53,320 bases of DNA from contig JAABSE010000016.1 in the NCBI GenBank assembly GCA_011390575.1, positions 1-53,320 on the forward strand, given 5' to 3'. The DNA is from Sphingobacteriia bacterium (lineage in GTDB: Bacteria > Bacteroidota > Bacteroidia > Bacteroidales > UBA7960). The translations under genes and the position numbers were made by a program. Every line of letters starts with the position of its first letter. Within the stretch, counting starts at the first letter, position 1. This document shows, in pieces, positions 8,671 through 16,804 of the stretch. A model generated the notes under the pieces. The model was not told the DNA's origin. It searched no databases and saw only the letters and a list, made by a program, of their open reading frames with translations.

Positions 8671-9963
8671 CTAAAAGAAAAACTTGGCACAAAATATAAT
8701 GGCGAGGATATACATAACCAATGATATTTCTTTGTACCGGCCAGACAGTAGTTTAAGCAGTACCCAGGCAATCATACCAAACACAATTCCATCTGCAATG
8801 CTATAAGTCAGAGGCATCATAATAATGGTAAGAAACACGGGTATAGACTCTGTATAATCGTTGAAGTTAATTTTCACAATGGGTGAAAGCATAAAAGACC
8901 CTACCAGAATTAAAGCAGGTGCCGTAGCAGCCCCCGGGACCATCAGAAAGACAGGAGAAAGAAACAAAGCAATGAAAAACATGGCAGCAACGGTCAGCGA
9001 GGTAAGGCCGGTTCGCCCCCCTTCTGCCACACCCGAAGCACTTTCGATATAAGTAGTAACGGTAGAAGTACCCAACATAGCTCCGGCTGTAGTTCCTATT
9101 GCATCGGCAAACAGCGCTTGTTTAACGCGGGGCAGTTTTCCGTCCTTATCAATCATATCTGCTTTGGATGCCACACCAATAAGGGTTCCAACTGTATCAA
9201 ACATATCTACAAATAAAAAGGTAAGCAGAATAATAACCATATCAAGGGTAAAAACCTGGCTAAAGTCAAACTGGAAGGCTATGGGCGCTACAGAAGGCGG
9301 TAAAGATACGAACAGACCCTCGGGCAGTAAAGTTACTCCCAAAGGAATACCTGCCACTGTAGCTGCAAATATCCCAATTAGCAATGCTCCTCTCACTTTA
9401 AGGGCCAGCATCGCTCCCATTAATACCACCCCAAAAAGGCTTACCCATACAGTATGTGAACTCATATCTCCCAGACTTACCATCGTGGCTGGATTGCCTA
9501 CGATAAGTCCGGCATTTTGCAATCCAATAAATGCAATAAATAAACCTATACCCCCTGATATAGCGTGTTTTATGTTGATTGGGATGGCATTTACGATGGC
9601 TTCGCGCACATTGAATGCAGTCAATACAATAAAAATGATACCTTCCAGGAATACTGCTGTTAATGCAAATTGCCAGCTATAGCCCATGCCCAGCACCACT
9701 GTAAAAGCAAAAAAAGCATTCAGGCCCATTCCGGGTGCCAACGCAAAAGGCAGCTTAGCCACCAAAGCCATTACAAGGGTGGCAATGATAGCAGAAAGTG
9801 CTGTGGCCGTGAAAATTGCATTTTTATCCATACCTGTTGCTGACAGGATATCAGGATTTACTGCAAGAATGTAAGCCATGGTCATAAACGTGGTCACTCC
9901 GGCAATAATTTCGGTGCGAATGCTGGTTTTGTGCGATTTTAATCCGAAAAATTTTTCTAACAT
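8671..9963 (-). CDS. NCS2-family purine permease (AzgA/PbuG-like)
   Basis: A 430-residue inner-membrane transporter with about 12-14 hydrophobic segments. It carries the signature of the AzgA branch of the NCS2 family: TEIIAGVTTFMTMAYILAVN near the N-terminus (within residues 18-37), then LPFALAPGMGLNAFF and FVDMFDTVGTLIGVA. Members import adenine, guanine or hypoxanthine with protons. Length and start are normal for the family. It lies 35 bp downstream of a DUF5020-type outer-membrane protein and is probably cotranscribed with it, suggesting a pair that passes nucleobases through both membranes. The exact substrate cannot be read from the sequence. Confidence 0.92.
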   Translation of the reverse strand: MLEKFFGLKSHKTSIRTEIIAGVTTFMTMAYILAVNPDILSATGMDKNAIFTATALSAIIATLVMALVAKLPFALAPGMGLNAFFAFTVVLGMGYSWQFALTAVFLEGIIFIVLTAFNVREAIVNAIPINIKHAISGGIGLFIAFIGLQNAGLIVGNPATMVSLGDMSSHTVWVSLFGVVLMGAMLALKVRGALLIGIFAATVAGIPLGVTLLPEGLFVSLPPSVAPIAFQFDFSQVFTLDMVIILLTFLFVDMFDTVGTLIGVASKADMIDKDGKLPRVKQALFADAIGTTAGAMLGTSTVTTYIESASGVAEGGRTGLTSLTVAAMFFIALFLSPVFLMVPGAATAPALILVGSFMLSPIVKINFNDYTESIPVFLTIIMMPLTYSIADGIVFGMIAWVLLKLLSGRYKEISLVMYILAIIFCAKFFF

Positions 9964-9998
9964 AGCTTGTTATTATTTTAGGTATTAAAAAATTGCTT

Positions 9999-10715
9999 TT
10001 AAAAGGCCCATTTGAGTGCCAGGGTTGGATTAACCATAAATCCCTGATTACCGGCAAAGTTGGATGAAACCTCTACTTCACCACCTGCAGAAAAATGCTG
10101 ATTGAAATTATACCACAGCTGGGGCTCGGCCAAAAACACAAATTTTGTTCGTGTAAAATCCATTCCGATTGAGCCTTCCCGAAAGCTGTTATCCTCTCTC
10201 CAGAAATCGGCAAAGCCCATAAAAGTAATTTTTCTGTCCATGAATTGTAAATTCCATACTCCGGTTATCTGAAAGGCAAGATCATTCTTTGCTCTGATGT
10301 TTTTATACAATAGCTGTAAGGTGAAAATCCGGGAGTAATCCGGGTTGTTCCAGGTGTATTGCCCTCCGGCCAGCCAGGCATCATTAATCTGATAGGCATA
10401 GGTTGCCTCAGGCGTTGAATACTGCCCGAAACCACCGTCGTATTCAATCTGTAATGCAAAAGGACTATCCCAGAACTTTATAGCACGTGCGATTTCCATG
10501 TAAGCCAGTGATACTCCCTCCACATCATTGGAGTTGTAATCGAAATCGACAAAGAAAAAGGTACTCCCCCAGGCATCGGGTTTAAACATTTCCAGGGTGG
10601 TAGTTACATACTTCCGATCTTTTCCCAGGTCATAATGGACCTGAAGGTTTTGGCCTGCCAGCATGCCAGACATCAAAAGTACAATGCCGAAAGAAAACAG
10701 TAATTTTTTTTTCAT
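9999..10715 (-). CDS. DUF5020-type outer membrane beta-barrel, Tsx-like channel
   Basis: A 238-residue protein with a signal peptide (MKKKLLFSFGIVLLMSGMLAGQ), alternating amphipathic strands and a C-terminal aromatic residue (LKWAF*), all typical of outer-membrane barrels. LQVHYDLGKDRKYVTTTLEMFKPD cut to its core VHYDLGKDRKYVTTTLEMFK, and WGSTFFFVDFDYN, resemble the DUF5020 family of Bacteroidota, which is related to the nucleoside channel Tsx. Position directly upstream of a purine permease supports a role as a nucleoside or nucleobase channel. This functional link is inferred from context. Confidence 0.8.
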   Translation of the reverse strand: MKKKLLFSFGIVLLMSGMLAGQNLQVHYDLGKDRKYVTTTLEMFKPDAWGSTFFFVDFDYNSNDVEGVSLAYMEIARAIKFWDSPFALQIEYDGGFGQYSTPEATYAYQINDAWLAGGQYTWNNPDYSRIFTLQLLYKNIRAKNDLAFQITGVWNLQFMDRKITFMGFADFWREDNSFREGSIGMDFTRTKFVFLAEPQLWYNFNQHFSAGGEVEVSSNFAGNQGFMVNPTLALKWAF

Positions 10716-10767
10716 ACAATCAAATTTTTTTGCGTTGGTTAAGTTTATACTATCAGTTGTGGTGATG

Positions 10768-10803
10768 AAAAATTGAATCCATCGTAAGGATTAATCAATT
10801 TTT
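10768..10803 (-). promoter_or_regulatory. Leader hairpin upstream of the purine-uptake pair
   Basis: An imperfect inverted repeat pairs 10768-10776 with 10795-10803 (9 bp) and 10777-10780 with 10788-10791 (4 bp), with a three-base bulge and a 7-nt loop. It would sit at or near the 5' end of the mRNA if the -7 element at 10809-10816 is used. It does not resemble a purine riboswitch. It may be a stability or attenuation element. Confidence 0.4.
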
Positions 10804-10808
10804 CGTGG

Positions 10809-10842
10809 CAAAAATATTTCAAAAAAAGCAATTGTTAATCAA
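10809..10842 (-). promoter_or_regulatory. Possible promoter of the purine-uptake pair
   Basis: On the minus strand TATTTTTG (10809-10816) matches the -7 consensus and a TTG lies at 10840-10842, a spacing of 23 bp. The spacing is at the long end of the accepted range. Confidence 0.45.
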
Positions 10843-10860
10843 TTTATAATTCTATGTTTC

Positions 10861-10873
10861 AACAAATTGTTGA
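10861..10873. repeat. 13-bp palindrome between the channel gene and moxR
   Basis: CAACAA and TTGTTG flank a single A. It lies in the 297-bp divergent region, upstream of both transcription units, and could be an operator. No regulator is known. Confidence 0.35.
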
Positions 10874-10975
10874 TAAGCGGAATCGTAAGAAGAGCAAAAA
10901 GAAGACTAATTTTTTTTAACCCGGCACTTAACATATTTTAACTTGTTAAATAAGCTGATTAGGCTACGACTATTC

Positions 10976-10983
10976 TAAATTTG
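10976..10983 (+). promoter_or_regulatory. -7 element upstream of moxR and the bat operon
   Basis: TAAATTTG matches TAnnTTTG exactly and lies 29 bp upstream of the moxR start. No TTTG is present 19-23 bp further upstream. Confidence 0.45.
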
Positions 10984-11012
10984 CAGCATAATTTTAAACT
11001 ATAAAACATATT

Positions 11013-11996
11013 ATGGATATCAGGGAATTGAACGAAAAAATACAACAGGAAAGCTCTTTTGTAGATATTCTGACCATGGAAATGAAGAAGGTTATTGTAG
11101 GTCAGAAAGATATGGTGGACAAACTCCTGATCGGCATGCTTGCCAATGGTCATATTTTACTGGAAGGTGTTCCGGGACTGGCAAAAACACTGGCCATAAA
11201 ATCTCTTGCCAGCAGTATCAAAGCCCGTTACAGCCGTATTCAGTTTACACCGGATTTATTACCTGCCGACCTTATTGGTACCATGATTTATTCGCAAAAA
11301 TCCGAAGAATTCACTGTGAAAAAAGGTCCGGTCTTTGCCAATTTTATCCTTGCTGATGAAATTAACCGTGCCCCTGCAAAAGTGCAAAGTGCATTGCTGG
11401 AGGCCATGCAGGAAAGACAGGTAACCATTGGAGATCAGACTTTTAAGCTGGAAGAGCCCTTCATGGTTCTTGCCACCGAAAACCCCATTGAACAAGAGGG
11501 TACCTATCCCCTGCCCGAAGCCCAGGTTGACCGCTTTATGCTAAAAGTCGTTATCGATTATCCCAACAAGGAAGAAGAAAAGCTTATCATCCGCCAGAAT
11601 GTGATGGGTGAATTTCCCCAGACCAGACCTGTACTTGAACCGCAGGATATCCTTAAAGCAAGAGAAGTAGTGAGAGAAGTTTACCTGGATGAAAAAATTG
11701 AGAATTATATTACCGATATTGTCTTTTCCACCCGTAATCCTGCTGACCATAAGCTTTCAAAACTTGAACCCCTTATCAGCTATGGAGGTTCTCCCCGGGC
11801 AAGCATCAACATTGCCCTGGCAGCCAAAGCCTATGCATTTATCAAACGAAGAGGCTACGTTATTCCTGAAGATATCAGGGCTGTTTGCCCCGATGTATTG
11901 AGACACCGCATTGGTCTTACCTATGAAGCAGAAGCTGAGAATATTACTTCTGAGGATATAATAACAGAAATACTCAATACCGTTGAAGTACCTTAA
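11013..11996 (+). CDS. moxR: MoxR-family AAA+ ATPase
   Basis: A 327-residue AAA_3 family ATPase with Walker A GVPGLAKT and Walker B ILADEINRAP. It is followed by the family block LLEAMQERQVTIG and the sensor-1 region ATENPIEQEGTYPLPEAQVDRF. MoxR ATPases act as chaperones that insert metals or assemble complexes with von Willebrand A partner proteins. Here it heads a run of eight same-strand genes ending at batE, the standard arrangement of the Bacteroides aerotolerance (bat) operon. Confidence 0.95.
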   Translation: MDIRELNEKIQQESSFVDILTMEMKKVIVGQKDMVDKLLIGMLANGHILLEGVPGLAKTLAIKSLASSIKARYSRIQFTPDLLPADLIGTMIYSQKSEEFTVKKGPVFANFILADEINRAPAKVQSALLEAMQERQVTIGDQTFKLEEPFMVLATENPIEQEGTYPLPEAQVDRFMLKVVIDYPNKEEEKLIIRQNVMGEFPQTRPVLEPQDILKAREVVREVYLDEKIENYITDIVFSTRNPADHKLSKLEPLISYGGSPRASINIALAAKAYAFIKRRGYVIPEDIRAVCPDVLRHRIGLTYEAEAENITSEDIITEILNTVEVP

Positions 11997-12070
11997 TGCA
12001 CACTTTCGACGCCAGTATAATTATTGTATTTACAGGTTGGGCAAATTTTCTTTTTCATTAAGCAGATTGT

Positions 12071-12940
12071 ATGGAGACCAAAGAACTCATTAAGAAAGTT
12101 CGGAAAATTGAAATTAAAACCAAAGGTATTTCCAACCAGGTATTTGCCGGGAGTTATCAGAGTGCATTCAAGGGCAAAGGAATGGCCTTTACCGAGGTCA
12201 GGGAGTATCAGCCCGGCGACGATATCCGTTCCATCGACTGGAATGTTACCGCGCGGTTTAATCATCCCTACGTCAAGATTTTCGAGGAAGAAAGAGAGTT
12301 GACAGTCATGCTGCTCATTGATGTCAGCGGATCCAATGAGTTCGGTACAAAGCTCCGGCTAAAGGAAGAAATGGTAACGGAGATTGCTGCTGTTCTTGCC
12401 TTTTCGGCCATACAAAACAATGATAAAGTAGGTGTGATATTTTTCAGCAGTACCATTGAGAAATTTATTCCTCCCAAAAAAGGGACAAGCCATATTTTGA
12501 GAATTATCCGGGAACTCATAGATTTTAAGCCCCGGGAGCAAGGCACTGATATAGCAGAAGCGCTCAAATACATGCGCAATGTGATAAAGAAAAAATCCAT
12601 CGCTTTTCTAATATCAGACTTTCAGGATAAGGGATTTGAAGATGCCCTTAATATCGTGAGTAAGAAGCATGATTTGGTGGGTGTCAGGGTGTTTGATGAT
12701 CTTGAAAAGCAAATACCTGCGGCAGGCATCATGCGATTGAAAGATGCTGAAACCGGCTCCCTTACCTGGGCCGATACTTCCAGTAGCAGTTTCAGGCAGG
12801 AACTTGCCCGCTGGAATGCTAATCATGAACAGTATCTGCTCAATGTTTTCAGAAAAGCATCTGTGGATTATACAAGCATCGCCACACACCAGGATTTCGT
12901 ACCCCCATTGATAAGTCTCTTCAAAAGACGGGCGCACTAG
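12071..12940 (+). CDS. DUF58 domain protein of the bat operon
   Basis: A 289-residue soluble protein with the DUF58 signature, GMAFTEVREYQPGDDIRSID followed by WNVTAR. A vWA-like segment follows (LTVMLLIDVSGSNEFG), in which DVSGS resembles a MIDAS metal site. DUF58 proteins accompany MoxR ATPases very consistently and are thought to be partners in the same complex. The gene starts 74 bp after moxR and is followed 51 bp later by the next bat gene. Confidence 0.93.
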   Translation: METKELIKKVRKIEIKTKGISNQVFAGSYQSAFKGKGMAFTEVREYQPGDDIRSIDWNVTARFNHPYVKIFEEERELTVMLLIDVSGSNEFGTKLRLKEEMVTEIAAVLAFSAIQNNDKVGVIFFSSTIEKFIPPKKGTSHILRIIRELIDFKPREQGTDIAEALKYMRNVIKKKSIAFLISDFQDKGFEDALNIVSKKHDLVGVRVFDDLEKQIPAAGIMRLKDAETGSLTWADTSSSSFRQELARWNANHEQYLLNVFRKASVDYTSIATHQDFVPPLISLFKRRAH

Positions 12941-12991
12941 TTATTATGCAGCATCAACGCTGAGTTTAGTTTCAGACAATAAAACCTGATT

Positions 12992-13960
12992 ATGCTAACA
13001 AAGAATAGTTTATTGATTGTTTTATCAGTTTTTCTTTTTCTCCTTCCATTTGGGCTTGCCGGCCAGCAGGTTAATGCTTCACTGGAACCTGAGAAAATCT
13101 TAATGGGCGAACATGTTACCCTTACTTTTGACCTGGAAATTCCGGCAGAAGTTACCTTGCAGATGCCCGTTTTCAATGAGATGATCAATGAAAAAATAGA
13201 AATTCTTGATCATGGCTCTACTGATACCTTAAGCTCTGAAGTTGAAGGATTTACCAGGTTGAGCAGAAAACTGCGTGTAACCAGCTGGGAAGAAGGTTTT
13301 CATGCCATCGCTCCTGTTGAATTCTTATTGCTTCAAAATGGTGATACCCTCCTGCTGGAATCAGAACCCTTACTTTTGGAGGTTGAAGCCTTCTCTGTTG
13401 AAGAGCATACAGACCTTAAGGACATTAAGGGCATTCTTTCTGCTCCCATAACCCTGGCTGAATTGAAGTACTATATTCTGGGGATTGTGCTGCTTGTTAT
13501 ACTGATATGGCTGGCCATCAGATACTGGAAAAGGAGAGAAAAGAAACCTGAACCTGAATCGATTTGGGAAAAACCTGAAATACCGGCGCACATAGCTGCC
13601 ATAAGCAGCCTGGAAAAACTGAAAGCTCAGAAACTCTGGCAACAGGGAAAAGTAAAAGCTTACCACATACAACTTACCGATATTGTCAGACGATATCTGG
13701 AAAAACGCTTTAAAATAACTGCTTTGGAGATGACCACTGCAGAAATAATGCAGGCCATGAGAAATAAGGCTGAAATGAAAGAAAATAGTGATAATCTCCG
13801 GGAAATGCTTACGCTTGCGGATTTGGTTAAATTTGCCAAACATGAACCCAGTTCTACAGATAATGAGATATCCATGGATATGGCATTTGAGTTTGTCAAT
13901 AATACCAGACAAAACAACGGTGAACTTACAGATAAAAGTAAAAATACTGAAGAAGAGTAA
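12992..13960 (+). CDS. BatD-like membrane protein of the bat operon
   Basis: A 322-residue protein with a signal peptide (MLTKNSLLIVLSVFLFLLPFGLAGQ). An extracytoplasmic beta-rich domain (about residues 26-150) resembles the N-terminus of BatD (QVNASLEPEKILMGEHVTLT). One transmembrane segment follows at about 162-182 (YYILGIVLLVILIWLAIRYW), then a cytoplasmic helical domain (VKAYHIQLTDIVRRYLEKRF) like that in DUF4381-type proteins. It sits between the DUF58 gene and batA, where many Bacteroidota bat operons carry such an uncharacterised gene. It probably anchors or regulates the MoxR/BatA/BatB complex; this is inferred from position. Confidence 0.82.
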   Translation: MLTKNSLLIVLSVFLFLLPFGLAGQQVNASLEPEKILMGEHVTLTFDLEIPAEVTLQMPVFNEMINEKIEILDHGSTDTLSSEVEGFTRLSRKLRVTSWEEGFHAIAPVEFLLLQNGDTLLLESEPLLLEVEAFSVEEHTDLKDIKGILSAPITLAELKYYILGIVLLVILIWLAIRYWKRREKKPEPESIWEKPEIPAHIAAISSLEKLKAQKLWQQGKVKAYHIQLTDIVRRYLEKRFKITALEMTTAEIMQAMRNKAEMKENSDNLREMLTLADLVKFAKHEPSSTDNEISMDMAFEFVNNTRQNNGELTDKSKNTEEE

Positions 13961-14008
13961 AAGCGCTGTCAGCAGCTGCTTTTCAAACAGTTAATAACGA
14001 ACAAATAA

Positions 14009-15010
14009 ATGGGAATGTTTTCGGAAATAACATTTGAATACCAACCTTTTCTCTATTTTTTACTGGCAGTACCCTTGCTTGCAGGGTTCTATTTCTGGCG
14101 CAACCGCTATATGCATGCAGAAATGCAGTATTCGCATTCCTCATTTATGCAAAATGTGAGAAAGAGCCCCCGGCTTTATTTGATGCACCTGCCGTTTATT
14201 TTGAGAATGCTGGCCTTATCAGCCTTAGTCATTGCCCTTGCAAGGCCCCAATCTACTTCACATACTCAGGATATAAATGTTGAAGGTATTGACATTGTTG
14301 TAGCGCTGGATATTTCAGGTTCTATGCTGGCTGCAGATTTTGAGCCCAACCGGCTGGAAGCGGCCAAGGCAACGGCACGAGATTTTGTGACCATGAGGCC
14401 GGCAGACAGGATTGGTATTACTGTATTTAGCGGTGAGAGTTTTACCCTGGTACCTCTTACTACAGATCACCTTTTGTTGATGGATCTGTTGGGTACAGTG
14501 CATACAGGTATAGTGGAAGACGGCACTGCCATTGGCGATGGTCTTGCCACGGCTATCAACAGGCTCAGAGAAAGTGACGCCATCAGCAAAGTTCTCATTT
14601 TGCTCACGGATGGTATCAATAATACGGGTGTAATTGATCCGCTCACTGCAGCAGAAATTGCTCAAATGCAAAATATCAGGGTATATACAGTGGGGGTTGG
14701 AAGTCATGGGGCAGTCCCCTACCCTTTTCAGACCCCTTTCGGCACGCAATACAGGGATGTGGAGATTTCTGTGGATGAAGAGTTGCTGGAAGAAATAGCT
14801 GAAATGACCGGTGGTCGATATTTTTGGGCGGATAACCAGCGTGCCCTGGAAGAGATATACCGCGAAATAGACCAACTGGAACGATCTAAAATAGATGTGA
14901 TGGAGTTTGCCCGCAAAAACGATGAATATCTGCCCCTGGTTTTTCTTGCTATGCTATTGGTGGGTCTTGAATTCATTCTTAGAAAAACATGGCTCAGGGT
15001 AACCACTTAA
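14009..15010 (+). CDS. batA: BatA, von Willebrand A membrane protein
   Basis: A 333-residue inner-membrane protein with N-terminal transmembrane segments (FLYFLLAVPLLAGFYFW and LRMLALSALVIALARPQ), a vWA domain, and a C-terminal membrane helix (LPLVFLAMLLVGLEFIL). The metal site is DISGSMLAADFEP, with the downstream elements TAIGDGLATAI and LLTDGINNTG. BatA proteins are linked to aerotolerance and stress survival in Bacteroides. An in-frame ATG two codons on is an equally possible start. Confidence 0.94.
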   Translation: MGMFSEITFEYQPFLYFLLAVPLLAGFYFWRNRYMHAEMQYSHSSFMQNVRKSPRLYLMHLPFILRMLALSALVIALARPQSTSHTQDINVEGIDIVVALDISGSMLAADFEPNRLEAAKATARDFVTMRPADRIGITVFSGESFTLVPLTTDHLLLMDLLGTVHTGIVEDGTAIGDGLATAINRLRESDAISKVLILLTDGINNTGVIDPLTAAEIAQMQNIRVYTVGVGSHGAVPYPFQTPFGTQYRDVEISVDEELLEEIAEMTGGRYFWADNQRALEEIYREIDQLERSKIDVMEFARKNDEYLPLVFLAMLLVGLEFILRKTWLRVTT

Positions 15011-15038
15011 ATTTGGATAATAAAGTAATTGTTTAGAT

Positions 15039-16079
15039 ATGGAATTTTTAAGGTTTGAAAATCAGGAGTATTTTTATCTCTTTCTGCTGATACCTGTTTT
15101 TCTGCTGGTTTTTCTTCTGGCTCACTGGCACCGCAAAAAGAAGCTTTCTCGCCTGGGAGAATCAAAGCTGCTGGAACGCATGATACCCATGCACTCAGTA
15201 AGACGGCCCTGGCTGAAGCTTACGCTTTTTTTGCTGGCTTTTTCGTCATTGGTTATGGCCGCTATAAACCCTCAGCTTGGTTTTAAAACCGAAGACGTAA
15301 AGCGCACCGGGGTAGATATTGTTATAGCCCTCGATGTAAGCCGGAGTATGCTTGCCGAAGACATCAGGCCCAATCGTATGGACAGGTCCAAAATGGCTGT
15401 TAGCCGCCTGATAGACCAATTGGAAAATGACAGGGTTGCCGTGGTGATTTTTGCCGGGAGTGCGGTAACACAGGTTCCGCTTACCGCTGACCGGGAAGCG
15501 GCTAAAATGATTGTCAGGACCCTAAATACCAATAGCATACAGGTACAGGGAACTGCCATTGGATCTGCTCTTGAAAGAAGTATTGCAAGTTTTTCGCGCT
15601 CTGATGGTGGCAGCAGAGTGATAATACTGGTTTCCGACGGTGAAAACCACCAGGATGACCCATTGCCTGTTATAGAAAGGGCTCGTGAACACGGAATCGT
15701 TATTCATACCGTAGGGGTAGGAACACCGCAAGGAGCTCCCATACCGGTTTATCAGAACAATCAGCTTTCCGGATTTCTCCGCGATGCGCAGGGCAACACG
15801 GTGACAAGCAGGTTTGATGAACCCATGCTCAGGACGCTTGCAGAAAGAGGTGGTGGTGTATTTCAAACCGGAACAGGCGCCGATCTGGGTTTAAACCGGA
15901 TTATGCAGGAAATAAGAGATATGGAACAGCAGGAGTTTGAAGCGCCCCGGTTTTCTGAATATGAAAGCAGGTTCCATTACTTTCTTGCCCTTGCCATCAT
16001 TTTTCTGGTGCTGGAGTTTATTATTTTTGAAAGAAAAAGCAAATGGCTCAATAAAATTAAATTCTTTGAGGTATCTTGA
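15039..16079 (+). CDS. batB: BatB, von Willebrand A membrane protein
   Basis: A 346-residue paralogue of BatA with the same layout: two N-terminal transmembrane segments, a vWA domain with the metal site DVSRSMLAEDIRP, and TAIGSALERSI and LVSDGENHQDD motifs. A final hydrophobic segment (FHYFLALAIIFLVLEFIIF) comes near the C-terminus. It starts 28 bp after batA and ends 23 bp before the ATG of batC. Confidence 0.94.
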   Translation: MEFLRFENQEYFYLFLLIPVFLLVFLLAHWHRKKKLSRLGESKLLERMIPMHSVRRPWLKLTLFLLAFSSLVMAAINPQLGFKTEDVKRTGVDIVIALDVSRSMLAEDIRPNRMDRSKMAVSRLIDQLENDRVAVVIFAGSAVTQVPLTADREAAKMIVRTLNTNSIQVQGTAIGSALERSIASFSRSDGGSRVIILVSDGENHQDDPLPVIERAREHGIVIHTVGVGTPQGAPIPVYQNNQLSGFLRDAQGNTVTSRFDEPMLRTLAERGGGVFQTGTGADLGLNRIMQEIRDMEQQEFEAPRFSEYESRFHYFLALAIIFLVLEFIIFERKSKWLNKIKFFEVS

Positions 16080-16102
16080 ATTTTTTAAATCTCACAGACA
16101 CG

Positions 16103-16786
16103 ATGTTAAAACAACTTTTAATCATTATAATCACTTTATCTTTGACCATTCCTGTGGCTTTTTCACAAGAGGAAAATGCCGATATCAGACGAGGCGTCAG
16201 AGAGTACAAAGCGGAGAACTTTCAGGAGGCGGAATTAAACTTTCGCAAAGCGCTGGAAGCCAATCCCCAGAGTGAGAAAGCACTTTATAATCTGGCCAAT
16301 GCTTTGTATAAGCAGGAAAGGTATGAAGAAGCAGCCAATATTCTTGAGGGGCTGGTTAACAAGGAACTGCCCGAAAGTAAAAAAGCGGATGCTTATCACA
16401 ACCTGGGCAATGCCAATGTTGGTGCTCAGCAAATCCAGGAAGGAATTGAAGCTTATAAAAACGCCTTGCGATTAAGACCTGATGACAATGATACCCGTCA
16501 TAACCTTGCATATGCTCAAAAGTTGCTCCAGGAACAGGAACAACAGCAGCAACAGGAAGGTGACGATGAACAGGATGATCAGCAGCAGGATGAACAGCAG
16601 GAACAGCAACCCGGAGAACAGGATGAAGATGAACAACAAGAGGAACGTCCCAGACCCGATCAGATTTCACCCGAAGATGCGGAAAGAATTCTGGATGCTT
16701 TGAATCAGCAGGAAAGAGAGATTCAGGAAAAAATTGACAGAGAAGAAAAGCAAAGACGACCATTGCAACCCGAAAGACAGTGGTAG
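16103..16786 (+). CDS. batC: BatC, TPR protein with a Gln/Glu/Asp-rich tail
   Basis: The start is taken at the ATG at 16103, giving 227 residues. A TTG nine codons earlier would overlap batB and place extra residues before the signal peptide MLKQLLIIIITLSLTIPVAFSQ. TPR units fill residues 25-145 (ALYNLANALYKQERYEEAAN and DAYHNLGNANVGAQQIQEG). A low-complexity Gln/Glu/Asp-rich stretch follows (for example EQQQQQEGDDEQDDQQQDEQ). The protein ends with a short charged region. It is probably periplasmic and part of the Bat complex. Confidence 0.9.
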   Translation: MLKQLLIIIITLSLTIPVAFSQEENADIRRGVREYKAENFQEAELNFRKALEANPQSEKALYNLANALYKQERYEEAANILEGLVNKELPESKKADAYHNLGNANVGAQQIQEGIEAYKNALRLRPDDNDTRHNLAYAQKLLQEQEQQQQQEGDDEQDDQQQDEQQEQQPGEQDEDEQQEERPRPDQISPEDAERILDALNQQEREIQEKIDREEKQRRPLQPERQW

Positions 16787-16804
16787 GTAAAAGTTTAAAA
16801 AACT

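Noticed and set aside
10716..10810. Purine riboswitch upstream of the purine-uptake pair
   Set aside because: The leader has one AT-rich hairpin only; the three-way junction core and loop sequences of purine riboswitches are absent.
16482..16703. Repeat-like Gln codons in batC as a DNA repeat element
   Set aside because: The repetition is explained by the low-complexity protein tail; codons vary and no DNA unit is repeated exactly.
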